From DASVHS01 sp035468985 (GTDB taxonomy: Bacteria > Acidobacteriota > Thermoanaerobaculia > Gp7-AA8): DNA of 64,000 bases. A model generated the notes under the pieces. The model ran no database searches. It saw only the letters and a program-made list of their open reading frames with translations, and was not told the origin of the DNA. This document shows positions 32,647 to 41,974 of the stretch, one piece after another. Position numbers and translations under genes: made by a program. Position 1 is the first letter of the stretch; each line of letters starts with the position of its first letter. The stretch lies in assembly GCA_035468985.1 (NCBI GenBank), contig DATISF010000035.1, positions 1-64,000 on the forward strand, in the 5' to 3' direction.

Positions 32647-35600
32647 CTAAATCGCGGCCGGAACCTGTTCCAGCTCCTCTTCCGGCACCGACTCCACGGC
32701 TTCCGGCTTCCGGCGGCGGAACCGCTCCTGAATATCGTCGAAGAGCGAGTACGCGACCGGCGTGGCCAGCAGCGTGAGCAGCAGCGCCAGCGTCTGGCCG
32801 CCGATGATGACCGAGCCGATGGCGCGGTTCGTCGCGGCGCCCGTGCCGCTCGAGGCGACCAGCGGGATCATGCCGGCGACGAACGCCAGCGTGGTCATGA
32901 GAATCGGCCGCAAGCGGTCGCGATTGGCTTCGCGGATCGCCTGCGCGCGCGGCAGACCCTCGGCGCGCAGGCCGTTCGTGTGATCGATCTGCAGAATGCC
33001 GTTCTTCTTCACGATGCCGAACAGCACGAGGATTCCGAGCATCGAGAAGATGTTCAGCGACTGGTTCAGCACGAGAATCGAGAAGAGTGCGAATGGCACC
33101 GTCAGCGGCAGCGCCAGCAGAATCGTGACCGGATGGATCCAGCTCTCGAACTGCGCGGCGAGAATCAGGTACATGAAGATGATCGACAGGAAGAACGCCA
33201 GCATGAAGTTGGCGAACGCTCGGCCCTGCTCGCGTGAGCGGCCGGTGAAGCCCGACTGGTACTCAGAGGGCATGTTCAGACGCTTGGTCTCGGCGACGAG
33301 CGCGTCCATCACCGTCTGCGTGGAGTGACCCGGCGCCATGTTCGCGGTGAGCATGACCTGCCGCTGGCGGGTGATGCGGTTGATCGTCGCCGGACCGGAG
33401 CCGGGTGCCATGGTCACGACGTCGCGGAGCTGCACGGCGTTCCCCGTCGTCGACGGAACCTGCGCCTGGGCGATGCCCTGCGGATCCCGACGGAACTGTC
33501 CCTCGGCGCGCATGTGCACTTCGTACTGCTCGCCGCCTTCGTAGTAGTCGGTGATCTTCAGTCCGCCGACGAGAACGTTGAGCGTCGAAGCGATGTCCTG
33601 GACACGCACGCCCATGTCGGCGGCTTTCTCGCGGTCGATGTGCACGCCGAGCTCGGGCTTGCCGGTGATGAACGTCGTGTCGGGATCGACCACGCCGATC
33701 TTCTGCATGTCCTTCAGCTTCGCCAGGAGATCGTTCGAGTAGGCTTCGAGCTTCTTCAGATCGGGCCCGCCGATCCAGTACATGATCTCGGCGTTCACAC
33801 CGCCGCCGAATGCGTTGACCTGCGCAACCGAGGTGCGCAGGTTCAGACGCTGATACTGCGGCAGGATGTTCCGCCGGACGTCGGCCATGATCGTGAACTG
33901 ATCGCGCTTCCTTTTTTCGACCGGCTTGAGATGCACGTAAACGCCGCCGAGGTTCTGGGTGATCTGCGGGTCGTCACCGACGGTGACCATGGCCAGATCG
34001 ACTTCCGGGAGCTGCCGGATGCGCGCGGCGATCGACTCCATGATCGTGGTCGTGGCCTGCAGGCTCGTTCCTTCCGGCGCGCGCGCCGTGACCTGGAATT
34101 GCGACTCGTCATCCTGAGGCAGGAAGTTCTTGTTGACGGCCATGCCGAGCGGGACGATCGAGAAGAGCGCCACCACCATGGCCACGACGATCACCCAGCG
34201 GTGGGCCATCGACCAGTCCAGCATCTTCAGATACGTTCCCTCGATCAGGCCGTACACGCCGTGCTCGCGCGTCGACTTCTCGTGATGCAGATCTTCGCGA
34301 CGCAGCCAGCGCGACGACATCATCGGCGTCAGCGTGAACGAGACGAGCAGCGAGACAGCGATGGCGATGGCCATGGTGATGCCGAACGAGTTCATGAACC
34401 GCCCGACGATGCCGCCCATGAACGCCACCGGCAGGAACACCGCGATCAGCGACAACGACGTGGACAGAACGGCCATACCGACTTCGCGGGTGCCCTCCAC
34501 CGCCGCGTCTCGCGGCGTGCGCTTCTTCTCTTCCATGAAACGGAAGATGTTCTCGAGCACGACGACGGCGTCGTCGATGACGATGCCCACCGCCAGCGTC
34601 AGCGCCAGCAGCGTGATGACGTTGAGAGTGAAGTTTTCGTAGCGCATCGCCGCGAACGTGGCGACGATCGAGCTCGGGATCGCCACCGCCGAGATGATCG
34701 TCGGCCGCGAACGGCGGAAGAAGTGGATCAGCATCGCCAGGCCGACCATCCCGCCGGCAAGGCGTACCGGATTGAGCACCAGCGTCCCGCCCGGTACCAC
34801 CGAGGCGACGAGCAGCGCCAGGAACCCGATGACGATTCGGGGCGCGATCTTCAGCTTGAACCTGGATGTGGCCCACGCCCCCACTGCAAACAGAACCATG
34901 AACGCCAGGACCGACACGTGGAGATCGGGGATGCGCATGGCGAAGTCATGCAGCCCGAAGAGCAGCAGGTAGACCACGAGCGTCGCGCCGACGAGCGTCA
35001 ACGCCTCGACCAGCTTCGGCGATGACAGGAAGAACCAGACGATGAGTGCCGCGAAGAGCGAGCCGAGGATCAGATGCTCCTTCACCGCGTTGACCGCGGC
35101 GAGGATGAAGTCCGACTGGTCGCGGACGATCTTCATCGTCCACCCTTTCGGCAGATCCTTCTGCACCTCCGCCATCCGTTCCTTCAGGCGGTTCACGACC
35201 TCGATCGTGTTCGTCCCCGACTGTTTGCGGATGTTCAGAACGACGGCGGGCTTCCCTTCGATGCTCGCCACGGAGGTGGGCTCGGCCACGCTGTCTTCGA
35301 TGCGGGCCACATCGCCCACCTTCACGACGTAGCCGTTGTGAACGGCGACCGGGATGTTCGCGAAGTCTTGCGGTGTCTGCACGCGGCCGTACGTCCGGAG
35401 CGACAGATCGCGCAGCCCCTGCTCGACTTTGCCGCCGGGAATCTGCACGTTCTGCGACTGCAGCGCGGCCATGACCTGGGCGCTCGTCAGTCCCACCGCG
35501 GTGAGTTTCCCGGTGTCGACCACGACGTTGATCTGACGCGGACGTCCGCCGATGATCATCACCTGGCCGACGCCGTTGATCGATTCCAGCCGCCGGCGCA

Positions 35601-36081
35601 GCTTCTTGTCCGCGAACTCGGTGACGTCGCGGATCGGAACCGGACCGGAGAGCGCGATGGCCAGAACGGGAATCGAATCGGGGTCGAACTTCTGGATGAT
35701 CGGAGGATCGGCATCCTTCGGCAGCTCGCCGAGGATCGTGTTGACCTTGTCACGGACTTCCTGGGCGGCGACGTCGGCGTCCTTCTCCAGTACGAACTGG
35801 ACGATGACCTGCGAGACGCCGTCCGAGGAGATGGACTGCAGCTGGTCGATGCCGCTGATGGTGTTGACCGCTTCCTCGATCTTGTCGGTGACGTCGGTCT
35901 CCATCTCCTCCGGTGCCGCGCCCACGAGGCGGGTGGTGATGGTGATCGTCGGAAAGTCGACTTTGGGGAAGCGATCGACGCCGAGCTGCTGGTACGCAAA
36001 AATGCCGACGACGACGAGCGAGAGGATGAGCACCGTCGCGAAGACGGGCCGGCGAACGCAAAGTTCAGCGAGTTTATGCAT
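32647..36081 (-). CDS. RND efflux pump inner-membrane protein with extra membrane insert
   Basis: This 1144-residue transporter belongs to the AcrB/HAE-1 group. It starts RRPVFATVLILSLVVVGIFA and shows FPTITITT, VGQVMIIGG and VGIVIDDAVVVLENI, whose paired aspartates in helix 4 carry protons. It is about 100 residues longer than usual. The excess lies at about residues 352-452, between the helix-2-like VWFFLSSPK and the segment RRSRPTIISAVAIPSS. It contains roughly four hydrophobic stretches (for example TLVGATLVVYLLLFGLHDF). The pump would export toxic compounds through the TolC-like protein in the same operon, which is headed by a TetR repressor. Confidence 0.93.
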   Translation of the reverse strand: MHKLAELCVRRPVFATVLILSLVVVGIFAYQQLGVDRFPKVDFPTITITTRLVGAAPEEMETDVTDKIEEAVNTISGIDQLQSISSDGVSQVIVQFVLEKDADVAAQEVRDKVNTILGELPKDADPPIIQKFDPDSIPVLAIALSGPVPIRDVTEFADKKLRRRLESINGVGQVMIIGGRPRQINVVVDTGKLTAVGLTSAQVMAALQSQNVQIPGGKVEQGLRDLSLRTYGRVQTPQDFANIPVAVHNGYVVKVGDVARIEDSVAEPTSVASIEGKPAVVLNIRKQSGTNTIEVVNRLKERMAEVQKDLPKGWTMKIVRDQSDFILAAVNAVKEHLILGSLFAALIVWFFLSSPKLVEALTLVGATLVVYLLLFGLHDFAMRIPDLHVSVLAFMVLFAVGAWATSRFKLKIAPRIVIGFLALLVASVVPGGTLVLNPVRLAGGMVGLAMLIHFFRRSRPTIISAVAIPSSIVATFAAMRYENFTLNVITLLALTLAVGIVIDDAVVVLENIFRFMEEKKRTPRDAAVEGTREVGMAVLSTSLSLIAVFLPVAFMGGIVGRFMNSFGITMAIAIAVSLLVSFTLTPMMSSRWLRREDLHHEKSTREHGVYGLIEGTYLKMLDWSMAHRWVIVVAMVVALFSIVPLGMAVNKNFLPQDDESQFQVTARAPEGTSLQATTTIMESIAARIRQLPEVDLAMVTVGDDPQITQNLGGVYVHLKPVEKRKRDQFTIMADVRRNILPQYQRLNLRTSVAQVNAFGGGVNAEIMYWIGGPDLKKLEAYSNDLLAKLKDMQKIGVVDPDTTFITGKPELGVHIDREKAADMGVRVQDIASTLNVLVGGLKITDYYEGGEQYEVHMRAEGQFRRDPQGIAQAQVPSTTGNAVQLRDVVTMAPGSGPATINRITRQRQVMLTANMAPGHSTQTVMDALVAETKRLNMPSEYQSGFTGRSREQGRAFANFMLAFFLSIIFMYLILAAQFESWIHPVTILLALPLTVPFALFSILVLNQSLNIFSMLGILVLFGIVKKNGILQIDHTNGLRAEGLPRAQAIREANRDRLRPILMTTLAFVAGMIPLVASSGTGAATNRAIGSVIIGGQTLALLLTLLATPVAYSLFDDIQERFRRRKPEAVESVPEEELEQVPAAI

Positions 36082-36093
36082 ATCGTCTCCGGC

Positions 36094-37020
36094 TTATCCG
36101 GCCGGCTCCAGTTCCACTCTGGCGAACATGCCTGGTCTCAATTTGCCGTCACGGTTCGGGAATTCCGTCTCGACCAGAAGCGAGCGGGTGGCCGGATCGA
36201 TCACGCCGCCGATCACGGTCACGCGCCCCTCGAACACCTGCCCGGGATACGGATCCACGTTCGCCTTGACGGACTGTCCCTTGTGCACGGACGAGAGGTA
36301 GCGCTCCGGCACGCGGAAGCGCAGCTTGAGCGGTGAGGTTTGTGCCACAACGACCGCGACCGTGTTGTCGGAGAGGCGCTGTCCTACATCGGTCCGCTTC
36401 GCGGCCACGACGCCATCGATCGGCGAACGAACGACGGAGTCTTCGAGCTGCTGGCGGAGCAACGCCACCTGCGCCTGCGCGCTCGCGTACGCGGCATTGG
36501 CCTGGTCGAATGCCGTCAGCGAACGGTCGAAGGTGGCCTGGGGGATGGAATTGGTGGCCATCAGCCCCTTCTTGCGCTCGAGATCGCGCTTGGTATCGTC
36601 GAGCATGGCCTTCGCCCGTGCCGAATCCGCCTCGGCCTTCTGCAGGTTCAAACGGACGTACTGGGTCTCGATCTCCAGGATCGGCTGCCCTTTCGTGACA
36701 CGCGACCCTTCGTCGACGTAGATCTTCCCCACGCGGCCGGTGATGCGCGCCGAAAGCTCGGACCGCACGGGCGAGACGAACTCGCCGGTCGCGGCAATCT
36801 TGCCGCCGGCGATCTCCGCTGCTGGAGCAGATGGAGCACCGGCTTCAGCCGGTGCAGTCCCCGCTGAAGCCGGGGCTCCATTCGTCGCCACGGTCGCCAC
36901 CGCCTGCACATCCGCCGGAAGCGGAGGCGGCTGCGTGCTCGTAGCCTGCGGAACCTGTTTCTTCGTGCAGGCAGCGATCGTCAAAGCGATCGTCAGGATC
37001 ATGAGCGTTTTCTTCATCAT
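36094..37020 (-). CDS. RND efflux periplasmic adaptor (HlyD/AcrA family)
   Basis: This 308-residue lipoprotein (LTIALTIAACTKK) links the pump to the outer-membrane channel. After an alanine/proline/glycine-rich linker (about residues 20-72) come the lipoyl half-motif GRVGKIYVDEGSRVTKGQPI, a coiled-coil hairpin (QYVRLNLQKAEADSARAKA to QAQVALLRQQLEDS), the second half-motif VRSPIDGVVAAKRTDVGQRL and the beta-barrel ending in RPGMFARVELEP. The start ATG overlaps the stop of the TolC-like gene (ATGA), and it ends 12 bases before the pump. Part of the linker is encoded by a pair of DNA palindromes. Confidence 0.93.
   Translation of the reverse strand: MMKKTLMILTIALTIAACTKKQVPQATSTQPPPLPADVQAVATVATNGAPASAGTAPAEAGAPSAPAAEIAGGKIAATGEFVSPVRSELSARITGRVGKIYVDEGSRVTKGQPILEIETQYVRLNLQKAEADSARAKAMLDDTKRDLERKKGLMATNSIPQATFDRSLTAFDQANAAYASAQAQVALLRQQLEDSVVRSPIDGVVAAKRTDVGQRLSDNTVAVVVAQTSPLKLRFRVPERYLSSVHKGQSVKANVDPYPGQVFEGRVTVIGGVIDPATRSLLVETEFPNRDGKLRPGMFARVELEPAG
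36836..36877. repeat. Palindrome pair inside the adaptor linker
   Basis: GCACCGGCTTCAGCCGGTGC (36836-36855) is a near-perfect palindrome and is followed by CCCCG ctgaagc CGGGG (36859-36875). The repeated core CGGCTTCAGCCGG occurs twice in opposite directions. In frame it encodes an A/G/P/E-rich part of the linker. Confidence 0.7.
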
Positions 37021-38420
37021 TGGTTCGAAACTCCCTTTACGTCATCCTGAGCGGAGCGAAGGATCTCCGATTGCGGTTTTTCGTCGGCGAGACCCTTCCT
37101 CGCTCCGCTCCTCAGGGTGCCTGTCTCCGCAGGCACTCCCACGGCGTCTTTGATCTCGCCGGCGGCGTACCAGACGCGGAGCTCGGCGAGATCGCGATTG
37201 AGTGTTTCTTCGGCGACGGCGCGGCGGGCATCAGCGAGCGATGCTTCCGAAGTGGCGACGTCGAGCGAGGTTGCTTCCTGGGCCCGATAGAGCTCGAAGG
37301 ACTGCGCGTACTCCGCCTCCGCGGCGGCGAGCTGCTCCTTCGCCAGTCCGAGGCTGGTGTTCGCGGACTCGAGCGCGACGAGGGCCTTGTGGACATCCTC
37401 GCGGGCGATGATCTTCATGTTCTGGAGTCCGATCTTCGCTTCCTCTTCGCGCGCTTTCGCTCCGGCGACGCGGGCGATGACCTCGCCCGACTGGAAGATC
37501 GGAACGCTGAACTGCAGCGCGCCGAAGACATAGTTGTTCGCCGGGAACGACGACTTCTGATTGATCAGACCGCCGTTGAAGAAGACGGTCGGCAACCAGA
37601 ATCCGCGCTGCTTCGAGACCTCGAGCCGAGCGATCTGCAGATTGTTGCCGGCCACGCTCACATCCGGCCGGGTTTCCTCGGCGCGGCGGACGAGCGTCTC
37701 CTCGTCAGGGACAGGGGGCAGCTTCTGCTCGGGCGGAACGGCATCGATCGGGCCGGTGAGGTCGAGCGCGGCGCGGAGATCGCTCTCCGCGTTCTGACGG
37801 GCTTGCTGTGCCGCGGCGAGCTGGCGCTGTGCCGCTTTCACGGCAGTCTCGGCGCGGAGCACGTCCACGCGCGTCACTTCGCCGGCCTGGTAGAAAGCCT
37901 GCGACTGCTTGCGGCGGTTTTCCGCGAGCTCGATGTTCTTTTTCTCGACGTCGATGCGCGCGTCCGCGTTGATCAGCGCCAGGAAGCTCGAGGCCACCCG
38001 CAGAATCGTGTCGTCTTCGGTGCCGCGGGTGTTCTCGCGCGCGTTCTGCACGCCGAGCTTGGCCTGCGAATACGCCCGCAGCTCGCGGCGGCCGGCGAAG
38101 AGCGGCTGCTGCATCGTGATCTGGTAGTTCCAGTTGTTGCGCGGAAGGATCGTCACCGCGTCCTTCCCGCTGCCGAAGCTCCGCTCGATGCTGTTGCGCT
38201 GCAGATTTCCGTTCAGGTTGATCCGCGGCATGACCGCCGAAAGCAGAAAGCTCCGGTTGGCATCGGCGGCGAGAATCTCCTGCCGCGACTGCTCGACCTG
38301 GTTGTTGACCTGGACGGCACGCTGAAGAGCAGCGTCGAACGTGAGCCGTGTCGGGCTGATTTCAGCGGCGATCGCCGGCACTGCACAAAGCGCAATCAAT
38401 AGGATGATGGTTCGTCTCAA
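37017..38420 (-). CDS. TolC-family outer-membrane efflux protein
   Basis: The protein has 467 residues from a TTG start at 38420, which is preceded by GGAGCTGAGT and opens a signal peptide (RRTIILLIALCAVPAIAA). A longer reading would run through the TetR gene. TolC features are the repeated long helices (RAVQVNNQVEQSRQEILAA, ADARIDVEKKNIELAENRRK, YQAGEVTRVDVLRAETAVK and the second-half YRAQEATSLDVATSEASLAD). The last 33 residues (from about TLRSGARKGLADEK) are encoded by a CGTCATCC palindromic repeat and do not belong to the family. The protein would form the outer-membrane duct for the RND pump. Its stop overlaps the adaptor start. Confidence 0.92.
   Translation of the reverse strand: MRRTIILLIALCAVPAIAAEISPTRLTFDAALQRAVQVNNQVEQSRQEILAADANRSFLLSAVMPRINLNGNLQRNSIERSFGSGKDAVTILPRNNWNYQITMQQPLFAGRRELRAYSQAKLGVQNARENTRGTEDDTILRVASSFLALINADARIDVEKKNIELAENRRKQSQAFYQAGEVTRVDVLRAETAVKAAQRQLAAAQQARQNAESDLRAALDLTGPIDAVPPEQKLPPVPDEETLVRRAEETRPDVSVAGNNLQIARLEVSKQRGFWLPTVFFNGGLINQKSSFPANNYVFGALQFSVPIFQSGEVIARVAGAKAREEEAKIGLQNMKIIAREDVHKALVALESANTSLGLAKEQLAAAEAEYAQSFELYRAQEATSLDVATSEASLADARRAVAEETLNRDLAELRVWYAAGEIKDAVGVPAETGTLRSGARKGLADEKPQSEILRSAQDDVKGVSNQ
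37040..37121. repeat. CGTCATCC palindromic repeat, copy 2, inside the TolC 3' end
   Basis: The unit runs from CGTCATCCTGAGCGGAGC to GCTCCTCAGGGTGCC; its right end is diverged. It lies wholly within the coding frame of the TolC-like gene. Next to it is a short hairpin GTGCCTG tctccg CAGGCAC (37117-37136). Confidence 0.8.
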
Positions 38421-38422
38421 AC

Positions 38423-39046
38423 TCAGCTCCGTTGGGGGCGAATCCCGCCCATGATCACCTGCATCAAGAACTCGACGTCGTCCTCTTCGGGCGGAGGCGT
38501 CTCCTCCTTGACCCGTTCGACGACGATGGCGTTTGATCCTTCGACGATGAACAGAGCGAGGCGCGCCGGATCGAACCGCCGGATCTCCTTCCGATCCATT
38601 GCCTCGGACAGCAAGTCGGTGAGACGGGCGACGGCGGCGCGGTACTGTGGCTCGCACGTCCGCTTCTGCCGGCGCTGCTGCTGCGCGTCTCCCTCGGGGA
38701 TTCGAAGCGACATGTAGAGGCGGAAGAACTCGCGGTTCTCGCGGAAGAACGCGAACTTCGCCGACATGGCCGCCCGGATCTTCTGTTCAATGGTCTTCTC
38801 AGAGGCCATGGCATGGTCGATGCGCTCGAGCAGCTGCGTGATCGCCGTCTCGAACGTTTTCTCCACGAGCTCATCGCGGTCGCGGAAATAGAGGTAGATC
38901 GTCCCCTTGGCCACTCCCGCTTCCTCGGCGATCTCCTGCATGGTCGCGGCGGCCATGCCCTTGCGGGCGATGACGCGCATCGCCGCGTCCTGGATGGAGT
39001 GGACCCGGTACTCCTGAACGACTTCTTCTTTTGATCTTGCTGTCAT
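38423..39046 (-). CDS. TetR-family repressor of the efflux operon
   Basis: This 207-residue regulator has the N-terminal TetR helix-turn-helix: IQDAAMRVIARKGMAAATM then QEIAEEAGVAKGTIYLYFRD. The C-terminal ligand domain contains FFRENREFFRLYMSLRI. It is the first gene of TetR-TolC-adaptor-RND, and the TolC start codon lies two bases past its stop, with the TolC ribosome-binding site inside its last codons. A palindrome 20 bases upstream of its start is the likely operator. It probably represses the pump until a substrate binds it. Confidence 0.93.
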   Translation of the reverse strand: MTARSKEEVVQEYRVHSIQDAAMRVIARKGMAAATMQEIAEEAGVAKGTIYLYFRDRDELVEKTFETAITQLLERIDHAMASEKTIEQKIRAAMSAKFAFFRENREFFRLYMSLRIPEGDAQQQRRQKRTCEPQYRAAVARLTDLLSEAMDRKEIRRFDPARLALFIVEGSNAIVVERVKEETPPPEEDDVEFLMQVIMGGIRPQRS

Positions 39047-39066
39047 GGTCTGGTCCGGTTCAGCCC

Positions 39067-39084
39067 ACTGAACGGACGGTCAGT
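39067..39084. promoter_or_regulatory. Candidate TetR operator
   Basis: ACTGAACGGACGGTCAGT is a palindrome with seven of eight arm positions matching (ACTGAACG against ACTGACCG). It lies 21-38 bases upstream of the TetR start codon. Sequences of the TGACCGTCCGTTCA type are common operators of TetR proteins that control RND pumps. Confidence 0.65.
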
Positions 39085-39211
39085 CAACCAGAATTTCCGG
39101 TCATACGCAAGAACGCATGGGTCAGTTTCAGCCGAGTGTCACGAATCGGACACACATCGTTGGATGAACCGTTGGTCAGAGCCGTAAGTTAGGTCGAGGA
39201 GAACGTTTTCG

Positions 39212-41974
39212 ATGGCACACCGCAGATCCCTGCTGTTCGCAGTCGCCGCAGTCGTGTTTGCGCTGTCCGCTGCCGTGCAGGCGCGCGTGATCTCGTACGC
39301 GCCCTACACCGACCGCACGGCCTATCCCGCGCATCAGGCCAGGACCAATCGCCACTTCCTCCTTCTGGAAGCGGCATCGTGGTCTTCGTTCAGCGCTCCG
39401 CCGGCCGCAACGTACGGGCAACTCGTTCTCTATGATTTCGAAGGGGCCGAGGAGCCGAAGGTGGTGTTCCCGGTGGAGACGCAGTATGCGATTTTCACGG
39501 CCGCCGCGATCCGCGAAGCCGACGACGGAACGCCGGTGATCTTCGCCCAGGCCGGCAATCCGGCAGACAACGTCTACAAGTCGTATCTGAGCATCGACGG
39601 CGGGAAGAGCTGGAAGCAGGTCGCCGACCTGCCCACGACGGCGATCGGCCAGCTGGGGACGACCGGTTCCGACAACGGCGGCCCGTTCGCGTCGTATCGC
39701 TATTCGCAGATCCGCATCGGCACGTCTGACCTCCCGTTTGTCGTGGCCACGAATGGCGCCGTGTACTCGATCTCGATGACCGGCGCGGCCCGGAAGATTT
39801 TCGAGAGCGGGGCGCCGGCCACGGCCCTTTCCGGACGCAACGCGAACGGAACGAAGTTTCTCGTCCGCACGAGCTCGCAGCTGGTGATCGTCGATCTGGA
39901 CGGCAAGACGAGCACGGTGCTCAACTCGTTCATCAGCCCGCAGCCGGCATTCGAAGGGTTCATCACTCCCGACGACTCCGTGTACGTCGATGAGCGCTCG
40001 AGCAACAGCGCCATCGGAAAGCTATGGTTCGTCCAGAACGGCAGCCGCTCCGAGCTCTTCTCGATCCGATGGGCGGACACCGCCACACCGAGTGTCTTCG
40101 CGGTGCCGGCCATCGACTACCGCGGCGCGTGGATCATCCAGCGCGGCGGCGGACAGCCGACCGTGCTCTACCGGCACACGCCGGGGCACGAGATCGAGAC
40201 GATGTGGCAGGACATCACCGCTCCCGACGTCGAGGCGCTGCATGCCGGCTCGTCGGGCGACAAGCTGCTCATCCAGGTGCACCGCCCGCGTCCGGCCGTC
40301 GATCAGCGCGTCTTCCGCGATCCCGCCCTGGCGATCTGGCACATCGGTGACCCCGCCCCTCGCGTCTATGACGAGCTGTTCATGAACGAGCAATGGAACA
40401 AGGGCTTCGTCCATCTCGACGTCGAGAAGATCGCCGGCGGCGAGCCGTTCGTGTTCGATTCCGGCGCCGCTCCCATGGGCGGAGGCGGAGGCGTGATCGT
40501 CTCGCCTCCGACATCCGGCGGCGGCAGCGACGTCACGCAGGAGTGGGGTGTGGTCCGCGCCTCGCTGAAACAGCAGCTCGTTCTTCCCACGGTCGGCCGC
40601 ACGAAGGGCGCATTCGGAAGCGACTGGTCGAGCGATGTCATCATCCAGAACCCATCGGACAGCGCGCAGCGAGTCGTTCTGAAGTTCGTGCCGGACGGCC
40701 ACTCGACCTCCGCGACCGACGCGAAAGAGCTGACCCTGACCCTCGGCGCGCAGGAGATCCGGATGATCACCGACATCGTCGGATCGTCCTTCGGAATCCA
40801 GAGCGGCATCGGCGCGCTGTTCATCACACCCGAGGAGGGCGTCACGGTGACCAGCCGGACGTATTCGAAAGCCGGCGCGGGCACGTTCGGATTCGGCATG
40901 AACGCGATCGACGTTCTCGCCGCGGCGGCCAGCCCGCGCTTCCCGGTCTCGTTCTCCGGCGCGTTTCCGGGAACGAACTTCCGCACCAACGTCACGATCA
41001 CGGACACCTCCGGCCGCGGCACGGAAGTGACGCTGTCCGCGTCGGGCATCGACGGCATCATGGGCTCGGACGTCTCGATCAGCACCGGGGCGAACGGGCA
41101 CCAGCAGATCAATTTCATCGGAGCATCCCTCGGTCTGTTCCCGTACGAGACCGGAGCGCTGGTCCTGCGGCCGGCGCGCGGCACCGCGGTGACGGCGGCG
41201 TTCGCCATCGACAACCGCACGAATGACTCCACGTACTTCCCGCCCGACCTCCCCTCGTCGTCCATGGTGCGAGTGATTCCGGCAATCGGGCATCTCGACG
41301 GAGCGAACAACTCGCGCTTCCGCAGCGATCTCTATCTTTTCAACCCGTCCGATCAGCCGCGCGTCGTCACGCTCGAAGCAAAGGCGTGGGACATTCCGGA
41401 GTCGCCGGGATTCCTGCAGCTGACGCTCCTGCCGAACGAGGCCCGCACGATCCGCGACGTGCTGTACACCGCATTCGGGAAAACGGGCATCGCCCGCCTG
41501 CGCATCACGTCGCAGGTGCCGTTCGGCGGCAGCGGCGTCCGCGTCACGTCGCGCACCTACAACGTCGACAGCAACGGCGGGACGTACGGCTTCCTGATGG
41601 CGCCGCTGAACAACTTCCAGATCGGTGGCTCCGGCGACACGCTCGAGATCCTCGGCGCCATCGCCGATCCGAAATACCGCACGAACATCGGCCTCGTGGA
41701 GATGAACCCCTGGCCGACGAATCAGACGGCGACGGCGAAGGTGGAGATCCTCGACGCCTCATCGAAGACGGTCGACTCGTTCACGGTCAATCTGCCGGTG
41801 GCCGGCGGCACGCAGCTCAACGACGTCTTCCGCGCGCGGGCGATCAACGTCTCCGGCCCGGTGCTCATCCGTGTGACGCCGACCAACGGCGTCATCGGCG
41901 CGTACGCCACCACGACGGACAACGTGACGAACGACTCGAGCTACCTGGCCGCGAATCTGGCGGCGAAGGAGTGA
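39212..41974 (+). CDS. Large secreted protein with propeller-like N-terminus and four repeated modules
   Basis: This 920-residue protein begins with a signal peptide (MAHRRSLLFAVAAVVFALSAAVQA). Residues 30-410 contain sialidase/BNR-like pieces such as YLSIDGGKSWKQV and other blade-like strands. After a GGGG linker (about 425-435) come about four modules of 100-110 residues. Modules 1 and 3 share the landmarks 'SDVIIQNPSD / SDLYLFNPSD' and 'VTVTSRTY / VRVTSRTY', and modules 2 and 4 contain FRTNVTITD and YRTNIGLVE. These look like immunoglobulin-type beta-sandwiches used for adhesion or surface display. No enzyme is assigned. A GAGGAGAAC sequence precedes the ATG. The last codons and the stop (AAKE-stop) form the first unit of a 43-bp tandem repeat. 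Confidence 0.75.
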   Translation: MAHRRSLLFAVAAVVFALSAAVQARVISYAPYTDRTAYPAHQARTNRHFLLLEAASWSSFSAPPAATYGQLVLYDFEGAEEPKVVFPVETQYAIFTAAAIREADDGTPVIFAQAGNPADNVYKSYLSIDGGKSWKQVADLPTTAIGQLGTTGSDNGGPFASYRYSQIRIGTSDLPFVVATNGAVYSISMTGAARKIFESGAPATALSGRNANGTKFLVRTSSQLVIVDLDGKTSTVLNSFISPQPAFEGFITPDDSVYVDERSSNSAIGKLWFVQNGSRSELFSIRWADTATPSVFAVPAIDYRGAWIIQRGGGQPTVLYRHTPGHEIETMWQDITAPDVEALHAGSSGDKLLIQVHRPRPAVDQRVFRDPALAIWHIGDPAPRVYDELFMNEQWNKGFVHLDVEKIAGGEPFVFDSGAAPMGGGGGVIVSPPTSGGGSDVTQEWGVVRASLKQQLVLPTVGRTKGAFGSDWSSDVIIQNPSDSAQRVVLKFVPDGHSTSATDAKELTLTLGAQEIRMITDIVGSSFGIQSGIGALFITPEEGVTVTSRTYSKAGAGTFGFGMNAIDVLAAAASPRFPVSFSGAFPGTNFRTNVTITDTSGRGTEVTLSASGIDGIMGSDVSISTGANGHQQINFIGASLGLFPYETGALVLRPARGTAVTAAFAIDNRTNDSTYFPPDLPSSSMVRVIPAIGHLDGANNSRFRSDLYLFNPSDQPRVVTLEAKAWDIPESPGFLQLTLLPNEARTIRDVLYTAFGKTGIARLRITSQVPFGGSGVRVTSRTYNVDSNGGTYGFLMAPLNNFQIGGSGDTLEILGAIADPKYRTNIGLVEMNPWPTNQTATAKVEILDASSKTVDSFTVNLPVAGGTQLNDVFRARAINVSGPVLIRVTPTNGVIGAYATTTDNVTNDSSYLAANLAAKE

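Noticed and set aside
33325..35025. 566-codon open frame antisense to the RND pump
   Set aside because: The product is rich in R, H, D and E repeats without motifs, typical of antisense frames in high-GC genes; the pump frame is unambiguous.
38421..38657. 79-codon extension of the TolC-like protein
   Set aside because: It overlaps the TetR gene, has arginine-rich non-family sequence, and a TTG with ribosome-binding site opens directly at the signal peptide.
39212..41974. A sialidase assignment for the large secreted protein
   Set aside because: Only one or two BNR-like pieces (SIDGGKSW) are visible, and no catalytic arginine triad or FRIP motif was found.
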